From Profundicola chukchiensis (GTDB lineage Bacteria > Bacteroidota > Bacteroidia > Flavobacteriales > Weeksellaceae): a stretch of DNA of 64,000 nucleotides. The stretch's first letter is position 1; the number at the start of each line of letters is the position of its first letter. The notes beneath the pieces were generated by a model. That model was given only the letters and a program-made list of their open reading frames with translations. It was not told the origin of the DNA and searched no databases. Positions 27,671-37,108 of this stretch are shown here, piece by piece. A program made the translations under genes and the position numbers. The stretch covers positions 96,935 to 160,934 of the forward strand of contig NZ_JANAIE010000006.1 of assembly GCF_029664245.1 (NCBI RefSeq), in the 5' to 3' direction.

Positions 27671-28378
27671 TTACTTTTTTAATAGTTCTCCATTGTCCTT
27701 AACTTCCACATCTTTCATGGGGTTGCCTTGGTACTCGAGGGTTGAGTTTTGTAAAATTCTTCCTGATAATTCTTTGCCAATGTTAGCTTCTACATCAGCT
27801 TCACCAGCTAAATCTACATCTAAAACCCTTACATCAAAATCACTTAAATCTACTTTAGCGTAGTCTTTAGCTTTTAATTTTAAGGTAGAGGTTTCACCGT
27901 GTACATTCACTTCAGATTTATCTAATACGGTGATTTTAGCTTCTTTGGCTATAATTCCGAATTGATTCACATTACTTGCATCAGAAGTTTCTAATTCAAA
28001 ATTATCGAAATTAATGATGCCTTCAGTTTCTAATAAAACCTTTCCGGCTGTTGAAATTTTATTTAAGTCTTGGTGATAGTATAAATAGATTACATAAGAT
28101 TCAAAAGCTTCTACAGCAGTTTTCTCACCAATATGTAATGTCTTGTTCTGAACATAAATGTCCATGTTTTCGATTAAATTCTTGTGCGTTTGAACGCTTA
28201 CATAAGAAGAATCATTCGGTATTAAAATCATTTTGAAACTCCCATTAGCATCAATTGCATCAAATGCTTCAATCTTGAAATCAACAGCTAATCCAACATC
28301 ACCTTCTCCTTTAATTCCATCTGAACAAGAGGTGAGTGCTAAACTAAATATTGAAAGTATAAATAAAAATTTGTTCAT
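27671..28378 (-). CDS. Head-GIN domain (DUF2807) putative lipoprotein
   Basis: A 235-residue predicted lipoprotein with signal peptide and lipobox LALTSCSDG. The rest is an all-beta, repetitive domain (FDAIDANGSFKMILIPND, ISTAGKVLLETEG, AKVDLSDFDVRVLDVDLAGE) matching the Bacteroidota head-GIN/DUF2807 family, predicted to form a right-handed beta-helix at the cell envelope. No enzymatic function is known. It sits between the GT2 glycosyltransferase and the phospho-sugar mutase, so a minus-strand surface-sugar operon is possible. Confidence 0.8.
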   Translation of the reverse strand: MNKFLFILSIFSLALTSCSDGIKGEGDVGLAVDFKIEAFDAIDANGSFKMILIPNDSSYVSVQTHKNLIENMDIYVQNKTLHIGEKTAVEAFESYVIYLYYHQDLNKISTAGKVLLETEGIINFDNFELETSDASNVNQFGIIAKEAKITVLDKSEVNVHGETSTLKLKAKDYAKVDLSDFDVRVLDVDLAGEADVEANIGKELSGRILQNSTLEYQGNPMKDVEVKDNGELLKK

Positions 28379-28429
28379 ATTTTAATGTTGTTTTTAGGCT
28401 TGTTTGCTTAGTTAAAATTAAGAATTAAC

Positions 28430-29386
28430 TTATTCAAAACCCAATGTTTCTTGTACTTCAAAGGTGCTAGCTTCGCGGTTACTTCTAACCACTAGTTCTC
28501 CAATAAAACCAGCTAAAAATAATTGCATTCCAAAGATCATACATAGCATCGCCAAGTAGAACCATGGATTATTTGCCACCAAAATAGTTGGAACTTCTTT
28601 GTAGAGCATGTATAATTTGCTCGCACCAATCCAAAAGACCATCAGAAAACCAAAGATGAACATCAAGGTTCCTGCTGCACCAAAGAAATGCATCGGACGA
28701 TGACCGAATTTACCAACGAACCAAAGTGTTATTAAATCCAAAAATCCATTTACAAATCGACTGCTCCCGAATTTAGAAACACCATGTTTTCTGGCAGTAT
28801 GTTGTACTTTTTGTTCTTTAATGTTCACAAAACCTGCATTCTTAGCCAACACAGGAATATATCTGTGCATATCGCTACGTAGCTGCAATGATTTTACAAC
28901 GTCTTTTTTATAAGCTTTTAAACCGCAATTAAAATCATGTAATTCTAATCCACTTGTTTTTCTAGCTACAGCATTAAAAAGCTTTGAAGGAATATTTTTA
29001 GTAAAAACAGGATCTTGTCTTTTTTGCTTCCAACCCGAAATTAAATCCATTCCCTCTTCGGCGATTCCTTTATACAAAGACGGAATTTCCTCTGGGAAGT
29101 CTTGTAAATCCGCATCCATGGTTATCACCACATCACCTTGTGCCATAGCAAAAGCAGCATTTAAAGCTTGTGATTTACCATAGTTTTTACGGAATTTAAT
29201 CCCTTTTACTTCTGGGAAATTAGATTGTAATACTTTAATAATATCCCAAGAATTATCAGTACTACCATCGTCTATGAAAATAATTTCATAGGTATAATCG
29301 TTCTTCAAAACTTTTGCAATTCGTTGATGTAGCTCTTGCAATGAGTCTTGTTCATTCAATAATGGTATGACGATAGATAGATTCAT
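28430..29386 (-). CDS. Family 2 glycosyltransferase with C-terminal membrane helices (GtrB/DPM1-like)
   Basis: Transfers a sugar to a polyprenyl phosphate carrier, by family analogy. The 318 residues start with the GT-A fold IVIPLLNEQDSLQEL, followed by IFIDDGSTDNSWDII, the metal-binding DADLQDFPEEI and LHDFNCGLKAYKK. Two hydrophobic helices follow at ~235-260 and ~270-295 (FFGAAGTLMFIFGFLMVFWI and WFYLAMLCMIFGMQLFLAGF). Its ATG overlaps the stop of the upstream DUF4199 gene by four bases, so they are coupled. Confidence 0.92.
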   Translation of the reverse strand: MNLSIVIPLLNEQDSLQELHQRIAKVLKNDYTYEIIFIDDGSTDNSWDIIKVLQSNFPEVKGIKFRKNYGKSQALNAAFAMAQGDVVITMDADLQDFPEEIPSLYKGIAEEGMDLISGWKQKRQDPVFTKNIPSKLFNAVARKTSGLELHDFNCGLKAYKKDVVKSLQLRSDMHRYIPVLAKNAGFVNIKEQKVQHTARKHGVSKFGSSRFVNGFLDLITLWFVGKFGHRPMHFFGAAGTLMFIFGFLMVFWIGASKLYMLYKEVPTILVANNPWFYLAMLCMIFGMQLFLAGFIGELVVRSNREASTFEVQETLGFE

Positions 29387-29940
29387 CCTTGTTTGGGTGT
29401 ATTCCTAATTTTCCATAAAAAACTAAGCATTAAAGCAAGACTGAAGTTAAAGAAAATCAAAATACCAAGAATTAAAGTAAAAGTTCTGTTATTTAGTAAA
29501 TTAGTATTCCTAACTTCAGGTGAATTAATCACTTTCTCTACATCTTCGTAATCTCCATTAACCTTAGCTTGAACTAAGCTATAATCTAAATACTCTGTTT
29601 TAAGTTGCTCAATTCCAGATGGATCTACATAATGAAAATAAGCAAAAACACATAGCAAACTTAAAACTCCAGCAATAAAACCAGGTAAAAAACTAAGCTT
29701 GAATATTTTAATGAAACCAATTCCTGGTTTGTTATTCCATTTCAATAAATTAGAAGCAGCCACAAAAGCATAAATACTTGTAATTACAAATGCATTAGCA
29801 ATCGATGTTGCAATGATATATTGAAAATCAGAAAACTGAAAAATCTCTTGCGTTTTAAATAAAATCTGCACTACTAAAAACACTACCAGTGTTAATATAA
29901 ATAGGATAATAGCAGAACGCCTAATGGGCCTTTTGAGCAT
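29383..29940 (-). CDS. DUF4199 family membrane protein
   Basis: A 185-residue integral membrane protein with four hydrophobic helices (SAIILFILTLVVFLVVQILF, ATSIANAFVITSIYAFVAA, LPGFIAGVLSLLCVFAYFHY, LILGILIFFNFSLALMLSFL) and an extracytoplasmic segment containing the YVDPSGIEQLK stretch. This matches DUF4199, a Bacteroidota family often found directly upstream of a GT2 glycosyltransferase, as here with an ATGA overlap. A role in the same lipid-linked sugar pathway is inferred. Confidence 0.8.
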   Translation of the reverse strand: MLKRPIRRSAIILFILTLVVFLVVQILFKTQEIFQFSDFQYIIATSIANAFVITSIYAFVAASNLLKWNNKPGIGFIKIFKLSFLPGFIAGVLSLLCVFAYFHYVDPSGIEQLKTEYLDYSLVQAKVNGDYEDVEKVINSPEVRNTNLLNNRTFTLILGILIFFNFSLALMLSFLWKIRNTPKQG

Positions 29941-29991
29941 AGATTGTTTTTAAGAATTGCAAAGATAAGATTTAGTGAATAATTCTGTGGA

Positions 29992-30846
29992 CTATTGGGT
30001 CATGACATTAAGTGCCTTAGCAATCATTTCGTCTACCGCTTCTTTATAATTGTCTAAAAACTCTCCAGTAGAACGATTCGCAATTATGCAATTCAATGAT
30101 AAGGCTTTGTGACCTAATAGATTAGCAAAGGCATAAATTCCAGAAGTCTCCATCTCGAAGTTATCTAAACCATTTTCATGTAATCGATCTAAAAAGTCTG
30201 CAGCTAGAGGTTTTAATCTTAATTCTCGCCCTTGTGGACCATAAAAACCAGATAATGAACCTGTATTTCCGCCTACGAAACCTTCACCGAATTTGTCGAA
30301 TAGCTCTTTTGAACCTTCTGTGAAGTATAATAATGATTCAATTTCGTTGTATTTAAAATTAGATAAAAACTCCTTTTTAAAGTCAGCGCTATCTTTATGC
30401 TCTGGGTAAAATTTCATTAAACCATCAAAACCAACACTGTATCTGCTTTTTACAAAGCTCCCAGCACCAATCTTAGGATTTACAGAACCCGAAGTCCCAA
30501 ATCTCACAATGTTTAATGAGGTGTGTTCAGGTTTAATTTCTCTGGTTTCTAAATCAATATTCACCAAAGCATCTAATTCATTAATAACAATATCGATGTT
30601 ATCTGTACCAATTCCGGTTGAAAGTACAGTTAGTTTTTTTCCGTTTAATGTTCCTGCGTGCGTAACAAACTCACGCTTAGCTTTCTTGATTTCTACACTA
30701 TCAAAGAACTTAGAAACTCTTTCAACTCTCTCTGGATCACCTACAAAGATGATATCTTGACCAATATCGCTTGGTAATAAATTTAAATGATATACACTGC
30801 CATCTTGATTTAATGGCATCTCAGATGCTGCTATTTTTTTTGACAT
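29992..30846 (-). CDS. Nucleoside phosphorylase (uridine phosphorylase-like)
   Basis: Splits nucleosides with phosphate for base salvage. The 284 residues match the PNP/UDP family: phosphate-binding DIIFVGDPERVERVSKFF (~29), THAGTLNGKKLTVLSTGIGT (~63), RFGTSGSVNP (~115) and the substrate motif FEMETSGIYAFANLLG (~228). The methionine and glutamate of the MET motif suggest a uridine phosphorylase-like enzyme, though purine activity cannot be excluded. It follows yciH by 15 bases on the same strand. Confidence 0.9.
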   Translation of the reverse strand: MSKKIAASEMPLNQDGSVYHLNLLPSDIGQDIIFVGDPERVERVSKFFDSVEIKKAKREFVTHAGTLNGKKLTVLSTGIGTDNIDIVINELDALVNIDLETREIKPEHTSLNIVRFGTSGSVNPKIGAGSFVKSRYSVGFDGLMKFYPEHKDSADFKKEFLSNFKYNEIESLLYFTEGSKELFDKFGEGFVGGNTGSLSGFYGPQGRELRLKPLAADFLDRLHENGLDNFEMETSGIYAFANLLGHKALSLNCIIANRSTGEFLDNYKEAVDEMIAKALNVMTQ

Positions 30847-30861
30847 ATTTTTTAGTTTTGA

Positions 30862-31191
30862 TTAACCTCCAACGCGTTTTACTTTCATTCCCATATCTTC
30901 TAGATATTTCATGATTTTATCTCTAAAATCACCTTGAATAATGATTTCATCATTCTTGGTAGAACCGCCAACGCCTAAATGACGTTTAATGTCCTTGGCC
31001 AATTGTTTAAAATCATCATCATTACCAGTATATCCTTTGATAATAGTGTTGGGCTTACCTTTTCTTTTCTCAAAATGGCACTCCACAACATCATCTGGAA
31101 TCCACAATCCTTCGTCTTTTTTGGTTTCCTGTGAATCCTCCGAAGGCGCGTGATCAGGAAATAAATTCTTTAGTTGATCTTGTAAATCCAT
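30862..31191 (-). CDS. yciH: SUI1/eIF1-family translation factor
   Basis: A small bacterial homologue of eIF1 (about 109 residues). The SUI1 core is visible: PNTIIKGYTGNDDDFKQLAK, HLGVGGSTKNDEIIIQGDFR, and a basic GMKVKRVGG end. The frame extends upstream to 31242, but MDLQDQLKNLFPDH is the family-like N-terminus. A promoter -7 box (TATATTTG) ends seven bases before the ATG at 31191, inside the longer frame, which decides the start. It heads a two-gene operon with the nucleoside phosphorylase. Confidence 0.9.
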   Translation of the reverse strand: MDLQDQLKNLFPDHAPSEDSQETKKDEGLWIPDDVVECHFEKRKGKPNTIIKGYTGNDDDFKQLAKDIKRHLGVGGSTKNDEIIIQGDFRDKIMKYLEDMGMKVKRVGG

Positions 31192-31197
31192 AACTTT

Positions 31198-31205
31198 CAA
31201 ATATA
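31198..31205 (-). promoter_or_regulatory. -7 box of the yciH promoter
   Basis: TATATTTG on the minus strand matches TAnnTTTG and lies just upstream of the ATG at 31191. No clear TTG is found at the -33 position. Confidence 0.4.
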
Positions 31206-31386
31206 ATAAATTTTGAATAGAGATCGAAGTAAAAAGACGCATTTAAAACTGATTATACTTAGGCTAAAGTACATTTATAAAAGCGTTCTTACTTCAATTT
31301 ATTGTTAAATAAACAGGCATGTTGGAATCAATTTCAATACCAAAACCCGCATTTTTAAGCTTCTATTTGTTGACTTTATTCTAAAA

Positions 31387-31415
31387 ACCAAAAACCTGCT
31401 GATTCGCAGGTTTTT
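31387..31415. terminator. Hairpin terminator downstream of the 2OG-Fe oxygenase gene
   Basis: AAAACCTGC and GCAGGTTTT pair around TGATTC with A/T runs on both sides, so it could act in both directions. It lies 35 bases past the minus-strand stop at 31450. Confidence 0.8.
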
Positions 31416-31449
31416 GATGATTTTTAATCTTAATTTTTAGTTTAAATAT

Positions 31450-32403
31450 TTATTTAATCAAACCAATTTCTCTTAATCTTTGCGTTAAGAATTCACCGGC
31501 TGTAATGTCATCAAACTGCTTTGGATTATTCTCGTCAATACAATCTTCTAAAACGTCTAATTTCATTTCACTAATAGGGTGCATAAAGAATGGAATCGAG
31601 AAACGAGGCTTGTGCCATTCTTCTTTTGGTGGATTCACAACTCGGTGAATCGTAGATTTTAATTTATTGTTGGTGTGACGCGAAAGCATATCACCTACGT
31701 TAATCACTAATTCATCAGCTTCTGGAATCGCATCCACCCATTCGCCATCATGTCGTTGAACTTGTAATCCTCCTGCTGAAGCTCCCATCAACAAAGTAAT
31801 TAAGTTAATATCGCCATGCGCACCAGCTCTTACAGCGCCATCTGGTTCTCCTGTAATAGGTGGATAGTGGATTGGTCTCAAAATTGAATTTCCATTCTTA
31901 ACTTTATCATCAAAATAGAATTCATCTAATCCTAAGAATAAGGCTAAAGCTCTCAAAACATAAATCCCAGTTTTCTCTAATTGTTGGTAAGTTTCTTTAC
32001 CCACTTTTGCAAACTCTGGAAGCTCCTCAACGTCTACGTTTTCAGGATAATCGAATTTGGCTTTATCAGCTGCGTCTACATATTGACCAAAATGCCAAAA
32101 CTCTTTTAAATCTCCTTTGTTAGAACCTTTTGCATGTTCTTTTCCAAAAGAGGTATAACCACGCTGACCGCCAATTCCAGGAATTTCATATTTCTTTTTA
32201 ACCTCTTCATCTAAATCGAAGAATTTTTTAACTTCCTTGTATAAGTTATCAACCAATTCATCAGATAGAAAGTGGTTTTTAAGAGAAACAAAACCAATCG
32301 TTTGGTAGGCATCTCCAATTTCATTCACGAATTTTTGCTTTCTAGCCGGATCATCTGATAAAAAATCAGCTAAATCTACCGACGGTATTCCATTATGACT
32401 CAT
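31450..32403 (-). CDS. Isopenicillin N synthase-family 2-oxoglutarate/Fe(II) oxygenase
   Basis: A non-haem iron dioxygenase of the IPNS/DIOX type, 317 residues. The DIOX_N domain (IPSVDLADFL, FVSLKNHFLSDELVDNLY) leads to the Fe2OG core with the iron ligands in HGDINLITLLMG and, ~55 residues on, STIHRVVNPP; PRFSIPFFMHP supplies the 2OG-binding RxS. Substrate unknown; beta-lactam synthesis is not implied. Its start overlaps the end of the amylase gene by 11 bases. Confidence 0.9.
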   Translation of the reverse strand: MSHNGIPSVDLADFLSDDPARKQKFVNEIGDAYQTIGFVSLKNHFLSDELVDNLYKEVKKFFDLDEEVKKKYEIPGIGGQRGYTSFGKEHAKGSNKGDLKEFWHFGQYVDAADKAKFDYPENVDVEELPEFAKVGKETYQQLEKTGIYVLRALALFLGLDEFYFDDKVKNGNSILRPIHYPPITGEPDGAVRAGAHGDINLITLLMGASAGGLQVQRHDGEWVDAIPEADELVINVGDMLSRHTNNKLKSTIHRVVNPPKEEWHKPRFSIPFFMHPISEMKLDVLEDCIDENNPKQFDDITAGEFLTQRLREIGLIK

Positions 32404-34222
32404 ATTCGTTTGTTTTAAATGTTATATTATCTTTTACTTTAATTAGCTTAAATTCAATAGGTTTTAAATTTCTGCAATCTTCCACCGATAGCATCTCTTG
32501 ATTCCATAAATCATATCCTTCTAAGTTGAGATGCTCCAAATAAATCTCTGTATCTGAATTATTGAAAATTATATAAATGGTTTCTTCAGTACTTTTACGT
32601 TTATATATAATCACATCACCTTTTGTGTAGATAAACTTAAGTTCACCATGCGTAAATACGGGATGGTGTTTTCGTAAATCTATGATTTTTTTATAAAATA
32701 AATGTAATTCTTGGTTAAAACCTACTGCTTCATAGATGTTTTCATCTTCATTAAATGGGTTTTGAGTTTCTGGGTCAAATGTGTACTCAGGCCACCAAAG
32801 CGGCTTTCTACAATCTGGATCATCTGCACCCCACATACCCATTTCGTCGCCTGCCCAAATTTGTGGAGATCCAGGCATAGTAAATTGAAAAACTAAAAAA
32901 TTTTTCATCCTTTGATAAACTACTTCACTAGGTTTACCCGTTTTGTAATTCACATCCTCTAAGGGCTTTGCGAAGTATTTATAGATATTTTTATTATTAA
33001 ACGAACTTAGTAATCTAGGCGTGTCATGACTGGCGCTCATCATCATCATAGCCTTAATATTCGCATCTGGAATTCCAGCTACCATAGTGCCCAACTCTTC
33101 TTTTAATTGTTGCCCATCTATGTATTCATTTGGTTTGGCGAAGAATGCACGAACATGCTTAAAGGGTTGATAATACATAATTGCATCAAAAACATCATCG
33201 CTTATATAGGGTTTTGGATCCATCATTTTGTGAGGCCAATTCTCCCACCAAACTTCTCCCACCAAAAATGCTTCTGGATTGATAGCTTTCACATGCTTTC
33301 TGAAATCTCGCCAAAAATCTAAACCAATTTCATCGGCTACATCTAATCTAAACCCATCAATTCCGTATTTCGCATCATAGCCTTTGGGCGCTAGCCAACG
33401 CTCTACCACCTTAAAAACATGTTTCTTAACAGATTTGTTTAAATCACCTTGATACGGAAAACCTTTTATGTGATTCGAATAATATTTTTTCCGTAATTGA
33501 GGAAGTTCTTTTACGCCTGCCCATGAATTAAAATGTAGTTGCCCCATCGGTGAATTTGGATGATTGAACATATTTATGTCATACCAATCTGCGTATTTGG
33601 ATTGAATTCCATTAATCAAAATATCTTGCCATGCCCAAAACTGAATACCAGTATGATTAAAAGAATAATCCACTACGATTCGCATATCTCGCTCGTGAAC
33701 CTGAGCAATTAATTCTAGGAATAGCTTATCTGCAGAAGTCCATTGCCAAGTTTCTGAATTGCTAGGGTCTTCTTGTGCTATAATTAATTTATCGCCCTCG
33801 GGGTCAGGACCAAAATGAATATCTACATGATGAAAATTTCGTGCATCATATTTATGCAAAGAAGGAGCATCGTTAATGGGATTTAAATAAATGGCAGTCA
33901 CACCCAAGGATTGAATATAATCTAACTTATCAATGACGCCCTGTAAATCACCACCATACCTTCTAGATTGAACTTGATCATACCATTTTCGAATTTCTTC
34001 TTGATCTAGAGATTTAGGAGCATCCTTATACCAATCAGAAGTCCAAGGTGTTAGTTCCCAATTTTCGTCGTAGGTATGAGGCCAAGCTCCTTGCATATTC
34101 TGGGGCGTTGGATCATTATCTGAATGGGCATTATAGAATCTCTCCACAAATATTTGATACCAAATAGCCTCCTGTGCCCATTGTGGCGGAGTGGTAAATG
34201 CAATATTTGATGAATTAGACAT
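32393..34222 (-). CDS. GH13 alpha-amylase family glycoside hydrolase
   Basis: A 609-residue enzyme acting on alpha-glucans, probably maltodextrin or cyclomaltodextrin. The (beta/alpha)8 barrel carries the GH13 conserved regions: VVDYSFNHTG, GFRLDVADEIG (nucleophile Asp), FLVGEVWWENWP (acid/base Glu) and MSASHDTPRLLSS (third Asp). A C-terminal beta domain is at ~530-609. There is no signal peptide, so it should act in the cytoplasm or periplasm-independently of T9SS. It is the first gene of a two-gene unit with the oxygenase; TACATTTG at 34252-34259 (minus) may be its -7 box. Confidence 0.93.
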   Translation of the reverse strand: MSNSSNIAFTTPPQWAQEAIWYQIFVERFYNAHSDNDPTPQNMQGAWPHTYDENWELTPWTSDWYKDAPKSLDQEEIRKWYDQVQSRRYGGDLQGVIDKLDYIQSLGVTAIYLNPINDAPSLHKYDARNFHHVDIHFGPDPEGDKLIIAQEDPSNSETWQWTSADKLFLELIAQVHERDMRIVVDYSFNHTGIQFWAWQDILINGIQSKYADWYDINMFNHPNSPMGQLHFNSWAGVKELPQLRKKYYSNHIKGFPYQGDLNKSVKKHVFKVVERWLAPKGYDAKYGIDGFRLDVADEIGLDFWRDFRKHVKAINPEAFLVGEVWWENWPHKMMDPKPYISDDVFDAIMYYQPFKHVRAFFAKPNEYIDGQQLKEELGTMVAGIPDANIKAMMMMSASHDTPRLLSSFNNKNIYKYFAKPLEDVNYKTGKPSEVVYQRMKNFLVFQFTMPGSPQIWAGDEMGMWGADDPDCRKPLWWPEYTFDPETQNPFNEDENIYEAVGFNQELHLFYKKIIDLRKHHPVFTHGELKFIYTKGDVIIYKRKSTEETIYIIFNNSDTEIYLEHLNLEGYDLWNQEMLSVEDCRNLKPIEFKLIKVKDNITFKTNEYES

Positions 34223-34435
34223 GTAGTTTGAATCAAGCTTGGGACGATAAACAAATGTAGTAAATGATTTTATATGGAATTTCTTGTCTATGAATTGCCA
34301 ACAAGCTGCTTTAAAACATAAAATTTAACTGCTTGAAAGTCTCCATCCACTTAAAATTAAGGCTTTATCTCATTAAAATTCATTGAAAATGTGATTTAGA
34401 CCTAGATAAAGCTATTTTTATTTTTAACTATACAC

Positions 34436-34443
34436 TACCTTTG
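34436..34443 (+). promoter_or_regulatory. -7 box giving a likely leaderless rsmB transcript
   Basis: TACCTTTG ends four bases before the ATG at 34448, so transcription should start at or next to the start codon. The -33 element is weak (TTT instead of TTG). Confidence 0.5.
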
Positions 34444-34447
34444 CCGC

Positions 34448-35653
34448 ATGGAAGTACTACCTTATCACAATTTATACGTCGGAATGATAGAAACCTTAGA
34501 GTCAATCTTTGAGAAAGGTGACTATTCTGACAAAGCTTTAGAAAGAACATTTAAGAAAAACCGTCTTTGGGGAAGTCGCGACCGTGGCTTTGTGGCGGAA
34601 ATGGTCTATGATATGGTAAGATGGAAAAGAACGATTGATTTTGCATCTGCTAATGCTTTGCGCAAAAGACATTATTGGGACTTTATTGCCGCTTGGATTG
34701 TTATGAATGATGGTAGATTACCAGATCTAGAGGAATTCAAGAAAGTAAAAGCTCAAAAGATTAAAGGTAATTATTTACAAGCTTTAAGAATTCCAGCGAT
34801 TAAGCATTCGATTTCTGATGAATTATTTGAAATTGGACAAAAGGAATTAGGCGATCAATGGATTACCGAGTTAGAAGCTATGAATCAAGCAGCGCCAGCG
34901 GTTCTTCGTGTGAATACGTTAAGAACGAATGAGAAAGAACTTAAGGCGGAATTGTTAGATAAGGAAATCAGAATCACCAAACTAAAGCGTTTTCCAGATG
35001 CTTATGTATTGGTGGAGAAGGAGAATTTATTCTTAACTGAAGAGTTTAAGAAAGGTTATTTTGAAATGCAAGACGCTAACTCACAGTTAGTAGCTCCATT
35101 TGTTGAAGTAGAACCAGGAATGCGTGTAGCGGATGCTTGTGCAGGTGCGGGAGGTAAAAGTTTGCATTTAGCAGCCTTGATGGAAAACAAAGGAAACATT
35201 GTTTCTATGGACATCCATCAATGGAAATTAAATGAATTAAAAAGACGCGCCAAAAGAGCAGGAGCTCATAATATTCAAACTAAATTAATCGATTCAACCA
35301 AGGTTTTAAAGAGATTTAATAAATCATTTGATAGGGTTCTAATTGATGCGCCTTGTACTGGTTTAGGAGTATTAAGAAGAAATCCAGATGCCAAATACAA
35401 ATTGGATAAAGCTACTTTAGAGCGTGTATTGGTTGAGCAAAAAGAAATACTAGAAACTTACAGCAAATTACTTAAACCAGAGGGTATTTTGGTTTATGTA
35501 ACATGTTCAATTCTACCATCTGAAAACTCAGAACAAGTGAAAACTTTCTTAAGTAATCATCCAGAATTCACATTGGTAGAAGAGAAAACATTGATGCCAG
35601 CAGAAACTGGATTTGATGGATTCTACATGGCTAAAATGACTAAAAAAGCTTAG
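34448..35653 (+). CDS. RsmB/NOP2-family RNA (cytosine-C5) methyltransferase
   Basis: Methylates cytosine in RNA, most likely 16S rRNA, with SAM. The 401 residues have an N-terminal NusB-like helical region (~10-135) and a Rossmann methyltransferase domain with motif I ADACAGAGGKSLHLAALM (~228), the proline-cysteine motif IDAPCTGLGVLRRNPD (~300), and the catalytic VTCSILPSEN (~358). Both cysteines needed for m5C chemistry are present. The exact rRNA site is not determined by sequence. Confidence 0.93.
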   Translation: MEVLPYHNLYVGMIETLESIFEKGDYSDKALERTFKKNRLWGSRDRGFVAEMVYDMVRWKRTIDFASANALRKRHYWDFIAAWIVMNDGRLPDLEEFKKVKAQKIKGNYLQALRIPAIKHSISDELFEIGQKELGDQWITELEAMNQAAPAVLRVNTLRTNEKELKAELLDKEIRITKLKRFPDAYVLVEKENLFLTEEFKKGYFEMQDANSQLVAPFVEVEPGMRVADACAGAGGKSLHLAALMENKGNIVSMDIHQWKLNELKRRAKRAGAHNIQTKLIDSTKVLKRFNKSFDRVLIDAPCTGLGVLRRNPDAKYKLDKATLERVLVEQKEILETYSKLLKPEGILVYVTCSILPSENSEQVKTFLSNHPEFTLVEEKTLMPAETGFDGFYMAKMTKKA

Positions 35654-35709
35654 GTTTAATTAAGCCTAGAGTAGAGGATAAGCTAAATAATTTGAAGAAA
35701 TAGATAAAA

Positions 35710-35758
35710 ATTTAAGGCTTTGCGTGAATGGATTTCCATTTTGCAAAGCCTTTTATTT
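35710..35758. terminator. Bidirectional terminator between rsmB-like gene and CoA transferase gene
   Basis: AAGGCTTTGC and GCAAAGCCTT form a 10-bp perfect stem around a loop, with A- and T-rich flanks, between two convergent genes. Confidence 0.8.
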
Positions 35759-37026
35759 TATACCAAGTTCAATTCTCGAGCTTGTTTTTCTAGTTCTTCT
35801 TGATGATCTGGATGTGCAATGGAGATTAAAAGTTTTGCTCTTTCGCGCAAGCTTTTAGCAAATAAATTCACCACACCAAACTCTGTTGCGATATAATGAA
35901 CGTGAGCTCTCGTCGTCGTAACGCCGGCACCTACTTTGAGCTGCGGAACAATTTTAGACACCCCTTTCTTAGTTTGTGAAGCTAAAGCAAAAATAGGTTT
36001 ACCACCTTCGGATAGAGAAGCTCCTCGAATAAAATCCATTTGTCCACCCACGCCAGAAAATTGATAACTACCAATCGTATCGGCGCAAACTTGTCCGGTT
36101 AAATCAATTTCAATTGCGCTATTAATGGCGGTTACCTTAGGATTTCGCCTAATGATGGCGGTGTCATTGGTGTAGCCAGCTTCTTTAAAATGTACCACTG
36201 GATTTTCATTTACAAAGTCATATAACTTCTGACTACCCATGGCAAAACAAGTGACGATTTTACCTGTTTTAATTTGTTTTTCTTTTCCAGTAATCACGCC
36301 AGATTCATACAAAGGAAGAACACCATCTGAGAACATTTCTGTGTGAATCCCTAAGTTTTTGTGATTTCCAAGATTGCTTAAAACAACATTAGGAATTGCG
36401 CCAATTCCCATTTGTAGCGTTGCACCATCTTCCACCAATCCTGCGACATGTGCACCAATTTTAATGTCGGTTTCGTTAGGCTCTGTGGGTTCTATGCTGT
36501 AAATCGGTGAATTACTTTCTACAAAAGCATCAATTCTGCTTTTATGAATAATTCCGTCACCATGCGTTCTTGGAACGTTAGGATTGACTTGTGCAATGAT
36601 TTTCTTAGCTGTTTCAATGGCGGGTAGGGTGATATCAATAGATACGCCTAGCGAGCAAAAACCATGTTGATCAGGTGGAGAAACTTGAATCAAAGCTACA
36701 TCGATAGGTAGAATATTCCTTCTAAATAAAATATGAACATCGCCTAGGAACATAGGAGTATAAGAACCAGCACCAGAATTGACTGCTTTTCGGGTGTTCG
36801 CTCCGACAAATAAAGCATTGGTGTGAAAAGACTGATTATAAGGTTCTTGGGTGTATTTAGCTTCGCCTTCGGTGTGGATGTGAATGACTTCTACATTTTT
36901 TAACTCTTGGTATCTCAGCGACATAGCATCTACTAATTCCAAAGGAGTCATGGCTGCACTCTGAACAAATACGCGGTTTCCAGATTGAATTTCCTTAACG
37001 GCTTCGTGGGCCCTTACAAACTTCAT
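35758..37026 (-). CDS. Acetyl-CoA hydrolase/transferase family protein (4-hydroxybutyrate/acetate CoA-transferase type)
   Basis: A 422-residue CoA transferase or hydrolase of the Cat1/AbfT group. The N-terminal half has FVQSAAMTPLELVDAM. The C-terminal half carries LGIHTEMFSDG with the catalytic glutamate, the CoA-binding GVGGQMDFIRGASLSEGGKP (~328), and a conserved VTTTRAHVHYIATEFGVVNL end (~372). Acetate or 4-hydroxybutyrate as partner is a family-level inference. It is monocistronic as far as I can see. Confidence 0.9.
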   Translation of the reverse strand: MKFVRAHEAVKEIQSGNRVFVQSAAMTPLELVDAMSLRYQELKNVEVIHIHTEGEAKYTQEPYNQSFHTNALFVGANTRKAVNSGAGSYTPMFLGDVHILFRRNILPIDVALIQVSPPDQHGFCSLGVSIDITLPAIETAKKIIAQVNPNVPRTHGDGIIHKSRIDAFVESNSPIYSIEPTEPNETDIKIGAHVAGLVEDGATLQMGIGAIPNVVLSNLGNHKNLGIHTEMFSDGVLPLYESGVITGKEKQIKTGKIVTCFAMGSQKLYDFVNENPVVHFKEAGYTNDTAIIRRNPKVTAINSAIEIDLTGQVCADTIGSYQFSGVGGQMDFIRGASLSEGGKPIFALASQTKKGVSKIVPQLKVGAGVTTTRAHVHYIATEFGVVNLFAKSLRERAKLLISIAHPDHQEELEKQARELNLV

Positions 37027-37108
37027 AGGCTTTTATTAAGAGGTTTAAAGATAATAGAAAGCCAAGAATTTTGCAGATTTATATAACTGATAAATGTTAG
37101 AAAGTTGA

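Noticed and set aside
31450..32403. Beta-lactam biosynthesis suggested by the IPNS-type oxygenase
   Set aside because: Only the broad family fold matches; no ACV synthetase or related genes are present.
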